A DNA stretch of 6,948 bases. Source: an uncultured Bermanella sp. GTDB lineage: Bacteria; Pseudomonadota; Gammaproteobacteria; Pseudomonadales; Oceanobacteraceae. Below the pieces are notes generated by a model. That model saw only the letters and a list, made by a program, of their open reading frames with translations. It did no database searches and had not been told where the DNA came from. Shown one piece after another: positions 5,620 through 6,948 of the stretch (position 1 is its first letter; every line of letters begins with the position of its first letter). The position numbers were made by a program, and so were the translations under genes. The stretch covers positions 1-6,948 of the forward strand of contig CAJXIK010000109.1 of NCBI GenBank assembly GCA_913054445.1, read 5' to 3'.

Positions 5620-6816
5620 ATGACCCTACCCGTGTTGCGCCTCAAAGCCAAAGAAGACAAACGCCTGCGCCAAGGCCACTTATGGATATACAGCAACGAG
5701 GTAGATACCAAGGCCACGCCGCTGAAGTCCTTCACACCAGGGGAGCAAGTGCTGGTAGAAAGCAGTCAGGGCAAGGCCCTAGGGGTGGCGTATGTGAACC
5801 CCAACAGCCTGATCTGCGCGCGCCTGTTGTCGCGCCGCCCTAAGCTGTTTGGCCGTGGTCAGCTGGTGCAAAAAATCGAACAGGCCCTGGCCCTGCGTGA
5901 GGCCTGCTTCCAGGAGCCTTATTACCGTTTGGTATACGGCGACAGCGATGGCTTGCCGGGTTTAGTGGTCGACCGCTTCGGGGATTATCTGGTGGCACAG
6001 ATCAGCACCGCTGGCATGGAGGCCATGAAAGAACAGATTTTGGCCGCGTTAAGCCACGTCTTCGCAGATGCTAAAGGCATTCTCTGGAAAAACGACGGCA
6101 AGATGCGCTTGCAAGAAGGCCTAGAAGAATACGTCGAGGTGGCCATGGGCGAGGTGCCAGAGCTTCTACCCACCCTAGAAAACGGCACGCGCTTCGATGT
6201 ACCTGCCTGGAAAGGGCAAAAAACGGGTTGGTTTTACGACCACAGATTAAACCGTGAACGCATCATTCGTCATGTGCAGGGCAAGCGAGTGCTCGATATG
6301 TTCAGCTACATTGGTGGTTGGGGCGTGCAGGCGGCCAACAGCGGCGCCTCTCAGGTGACCTGTGTGGACGCTTCCCAGCAGGCGCTAGACTGGGTCGGGC
6401 AAAACGCCGCGCTCAACTCGGTGCAAGACAAAGTGCAGTGCATACAGGGGGATGCCTTCAAGGTGATGGAAAAACTCATCGAAGAGCAACAGCAGTTTGA
6501 TGTGGTGATCCTAGATCCACCGGCGTTTATTCCTAAACGCAAAGACATCAACGCCGGTGAACGCGCCTATCAGAAATTAAACCAGCTGGGCATGCGCCTG
6601 TTGGCTAACGATGGCTTGCTGGTGTCTGCCTCGTGTTCCATGCACTTGAGTGAAAGCAGCCTAGATAGAATCTTGTGTCAGGCGGGCAGACACTTAGATC
6701 GTCACGTGCAAATCATCGAGCGCGGCAGCCAAGGCCCAGATCACCCTGTACACCCAGGCATCGCCGAGACTCGTTACATTAAAAGCGTCATGTGCCGCGT
6801 GGCCTATAACGTTTAA
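5620..6816 (+). CDS. rlmI: RlmI-type 23S rRNA (cytosine-C5) methyltransferase
   Basis: A 398-residue class I SAM-dependent methyltransferase; E. coli RlmI (YccW) has 396 and makes m5C1962 in 23S rRNA. Domain order: N-terminal PUA RNA-binding domain (about 1-75, starting LRLKAKEDKRLRQGHLWIYS), a central EEHGM-like domain with YGDSDGLPGLVVDRFGDYL (106-124), and the Rossmann methyltransferase domain. There, motif I is VLDMFSYIGGWG (224-235), the likely ribose-binding acid is D250 (TCVDAS), motif IV is LDPPAF (298-303), and the probable catalytic cysteine is C339 in VSASCSMH. It acts in the cytosol on ribosomal RNA. It has its own promoter and is divergent from the HDOD gene. No Shine-Dalgarno site precedes the ATG, but no other start fits in frame upstream. 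The exact rRNA target is inferred from the family; related paralogues exist, so the symbol is less certain than the family. Confidence 0.9.
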   Translation: MTLPVLRLKAKEDKRLRQGHLWIYSNEVDTKATPLKSFTPGEQVLVESSQGKALGVAYVNPNSLICARLLSRRPKLFGRGQLVQKIEQALALREACFQEPYYRLVYGDSDGLPGLVVDRFGDYLVAQISTAGMEAMKEQILAALSHVFADAKGILWKNDGKMRLQEGLEEYVEVAMGEVPELLPTLENGTRFDVPAWKGQKTGWFYDHRLNRERIIRHVQGKRVLDMFSYIGGWGVQAANSGASQVTCVDASQQALDWVGQNAALNSVQDKVQCIQGDAFKVMEKLIEEQQQFDVVILDPPAFIPKRKDINAGERAYQKLNQLGMRLLANDGLLVSASCSMHLSESSLDRILCQAGRHLDRHVQIIERGSQGPDHPVHPGIAETRYIKSVMCRVAYNV

Positions 6817-6834
6817 GTCCTACCTATTAAACGT
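6809..6834 (+). other. AT-rich inverted repeat over the rlmI stop codon
   Basis: ACGTTTAA (6809-6816) and TTAAACGT (6827-6834) are perfect 8-base inverted arms around a 10-base loop. The left arm includes the TAA stop. No T-tract follows and the stem has only two G-C pairs, so an intrinsic terminator is doubtful. Confidence 0.3.
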
Positions 6835-6841
6835 ACACGGT

Positions 6842-6948
6842 ATGAACTCACCCCGTGAGCGACTTAGGGTAATCGCATTAAAATTAAAGTCGTACCACTG
6901 CACTCTCCGCCAGCCTGAAGTGGTGCTATTTCAGTTTGCGGTCGCCAT
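6842..6948 (+). CDS. Possible 5' fragment of an unidentified ORF, cut by the window end
   Basis: An ATG at 6842 opens a frame with no stop for 35 codons to the end of the window, beginning MNSPRERLRVIALKLKSYHC and ending with a hydrophobic stretch (VVLFQFAVA). A basic start followed by hydrophobic residues could be the front of a membrane protein. There is no convincing ribosome site, and a stop-free run of this length is not rare by chance. I do not recognise the product. Confidence 0.3.
   Translation, partial: MNSPRERLRVIALKLKSYHCTLRQPEVVLFQFAVA

Noticed and set aside
6894..6924. ACCACT/AGTGGT inverted repeat near the window end, as a terminator or RNA
   Set aside because: The 6-bp arms enclose a 19-base loop with no T-tract, and no tRNA or known small RNA pattern is visible.

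Overview
The window reads as chromosomal DNA from a gammaproteobacterium, probably marine. It holds six complete genes, and all of them are conserved housekeeping or regulatory families. The first four genes, ygfB-pepP-ubiH-ubiI, run in the order known from E. coli and many relatives. The protein sequences align clearly but not closely with the E. coli versions, for example in the shared EPKLH/KPTLH type C-terminus of YgfB. CTAG tetranucleotides occur at about the random rate (roughly 25 by eye), which argues against an enteric host, where this word is strongly depleted. I cannot name the genus.

Layout: positions 1-37 are the end of an intergenic region. Positions 38-4596 (+) carry a compact co-directional cluster: ygfB (UPF0149 family), pepP (Xaa-Pro aminopeptidase), ubiH and ubiI (two FAD-dependent ubiquinone-ring hydroxylases). 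The first three genes are 5-8 bases apart. The exception is the ubiH-ubiI junction (3159-3339). There a 49-bp unit is repeated four times head to tail, from the ubiH stop codon into the first four codons of ubiI. A convergent gene for an HDOD-domain signalling protein (4613-5488, -) ends 16 bases from ubiI. It is divergent from a gene for an RlmI-type 23S rRNA cytosine methyltransferase (5620-6816, +), and the 131-bp spacer between them has a clear promoter. The last 132 bases contain no firm gene, only a 35-codon open frame that runs off the end.

How the genes fit together: UbiH and UbiI catalyse oxygen-dependent hydroxylations of the same quinone ring and are likely to be co-transcribed. 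PepP trims N-terminal residues that precede proline, and YgfB is a small acidic protein with regulatory links in some species. The HDOD and RlmI genes are independent transcription units.

I see no sign of a defence system, mobile element, CRISPR array or other new multi-gene system. The most unusual structure is the 49-bp array. Each unit carries a complete Shine-Dalgarno plus start site and two four-codon mini-ORFs, so ubiI is preceded by three decoy copies of its own translation start. A second, smaller oddity is a 13-codon tandem duplication inside ubiI.
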